A DNA stretch of 16,167 nt, taken from contig CAMWKY010000015.1 of NCBI GenBank assembly GCA_947174965.1, forward strand, positions 1 to 16,167, written 5' to 3'. Numbering within the stretch: position 1 is the first letter of the stretch; every line of letters begins with the position of its first letter. The notes beneath the pieces were generated by a model. The model was given only the letters and a program-made list of their open reading frames with translations, had not been told where the DNA came from and made no database searches. Of this stretch, positions 15,493-16,167 are shown in pieces. Both the position numbers and the translations under genes were made by a program. Source of the stretch: an uncultured Ruminococcus sp. Its GTDB lineage: Bacteria > Bacillota > Clostridia > Oscillospirales > Ruminococcaceae.

Positions 15493-16113
15493 TTATGAAA
15501 AACGCTTATTGTATTCGTTATAGGCTTTTACAATTATTTCTGCGCAGAGTTCGTCACCAAGTTCACTGCTGTTAAGGCAGAGTGAATATATATCCTTATC
15601 CTGCCAGCTTTTACCCGTGTTCACGTTAAAGAACGTTTCACGGCGTTTGTCTGCTTTTTTCATGATGCTTTCAGCTTTTTTTTCGTTTACTCCGTATTCC
15701 TCAACAGCACGCTTTATTCTGTATTCCTCCGGAGCATATATATACACACTGAAACAGCCTTTTTCATCAAGAATATAGTTTCCGCATCTTCCGACAAGTA
15801 CAAAACTTTCCTCACGCTCCGAAATTTCCGTGATGATACGGCTTTCCATTAAAAAAACCTTGTCCGACAGTGGCAGACTATCTTCTGTTGAGTGCGTAGT
15901 ATTTGCCGTCATAAGAAGTGAGTACAGAAAACTTGTCGGGACGCTTTCTTCTGCTGATTCCAGATTTTCGGCAGAAATTCCGCATCGTTCAGCCGTCATG
16001 TCAAGAATTTTCCTGTTATAGTAGTTTATACCAAGCTTTTCAGCAGTAAGCTTTCCTATGATGCTTCCACCGCTTCCGTACTGTCTTTCAATTGTTATAA
16101 TAGATTTCTTCAA
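15493..16113 (-). CDS. Cytidylate kinase-like family protein
   Basis: Putative nucleotide or small-molecule kinase of the Cytidylate_kin2-type P-loop family. The 206-residue product opens with IITIERQYGSGGSIIGKLTAE, where the modified P-loop (GSGGSIIGK, about 13-21) is characteristic of the family. It continues with a LID-like region (ADKRRETFFNVNTGKSWQD, about 153-171) and FVLVGRCGNYIL (about 104-115). The start codon is TTG at 16113; GGAGGA (16121-16126) lies 7 nt upstream and no in-frame ATG occurs nearby, so the rare start is well supported. The true substrate of these proteins is often uncertain, so the name should be read as a family name. It is convergent with the transport operon. Confidence 0.85.
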   Translation of the reverse strand: MKKSIITIERQYGSGGSIIGKLTAEKLGINYYNRKILDMTAERCGISAENLESAEESVPTSFLYSLLMTANTTHSTEDSLPLSDKVFLMESRIITEISEREESFVLVGRCGNYILDEKGCFSVYIYAPEEYRIKRAVEEYGVNEKKAESIMKKADKRRETFFNVNTGKSWQDKDIYSLCLNSSELGDELCAEIIVKAYNEYNKRFS

Positions 16114-16155
16114 TGGGAACTCCTCCGTTTCAGTGAATTACATTTCTTATATATT

Positions 16156-16161
16156 ATTATA
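16156..16161 (-). promoter_or_regulatory. -10 box for the cytidylate-kinase-like gene
   Basis: An exact TATAAT on the minus strand, preceded by TGG (extended -10), about 43 nt upstream of the TTG start. The -35 box would lie beyond the window edge. Confidence 0.6.
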
Positions 16162-16167
16162 CCACAT

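Overview
The window looks like a chromosome segment from a low-to-mid GC Clostridia, probably a Ruminococcus-like member of the Oscillospiraceae. The basis is Firmicute-type GGAGG ribosome binding sites, sigma-A promoters, CIRCE operator sequences, and a sugar-type ABC importer cluster with YIP1 and DUF5696 partners and no ATPase gene of its own. The genus is an inference from gene style, not from a search.

Region 1 (1-3337) is a three-gene NAD block on the plus strand. It holds nadB (L-aspartate oxidase), a small unrecognised acidic protein made of two related halves, and nadC (quinolinate phosphoribosyltransferase). nadA, normally a partner of nadB, is not here. Upstream of the nadB promoter are two overlapping HrcA/CIRCE-type operators.

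Region 2 (3334-15438) is one long plus-strand transport operon. It starts from an exact TTGACA-17-TATAAT promoter that overlaps the nadC stop codon. The order is: a 903-residue membrane-tethered solute-binding protein, permease pair 1, an NHL/TPR protein with a C-terminal membrane anchor, a YIP1 membrane protein, a secreted DUF5696 (putative glycosidase-fold) protein, and permease pair 2. Most genes are tightly spaced or overlap. A reasonable reading is an uptake system for a complex glycan or oligosaccharide, powered by a shared ATPase encoded elsewhere.

Region 3 (7799-9521) interrupts that operon between permease pair 1 and the NHL gene. It is a compact 1.72-kb element with nearly perfect terminal inverted repeats of about 107 bp. 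The outer part of each repeat carries GC-rich CCGCAC motifs at 10-11 bp spacing, like iterons. Its only gene, on the minus strand, encodes a D5/P4-type superfamily 3 helicase. There is no transposase, integrase or primase domain. This is the strongest candidate in the window for an undescribed system: a minimal helicase-only mobile or replicative unit.

Region 4 (15447-16167) holds a convergent minus-strand cytidylate-kinase-like gene with a TTG start, its promoter -10 at the right edge and a terminator between it and the transport operon.
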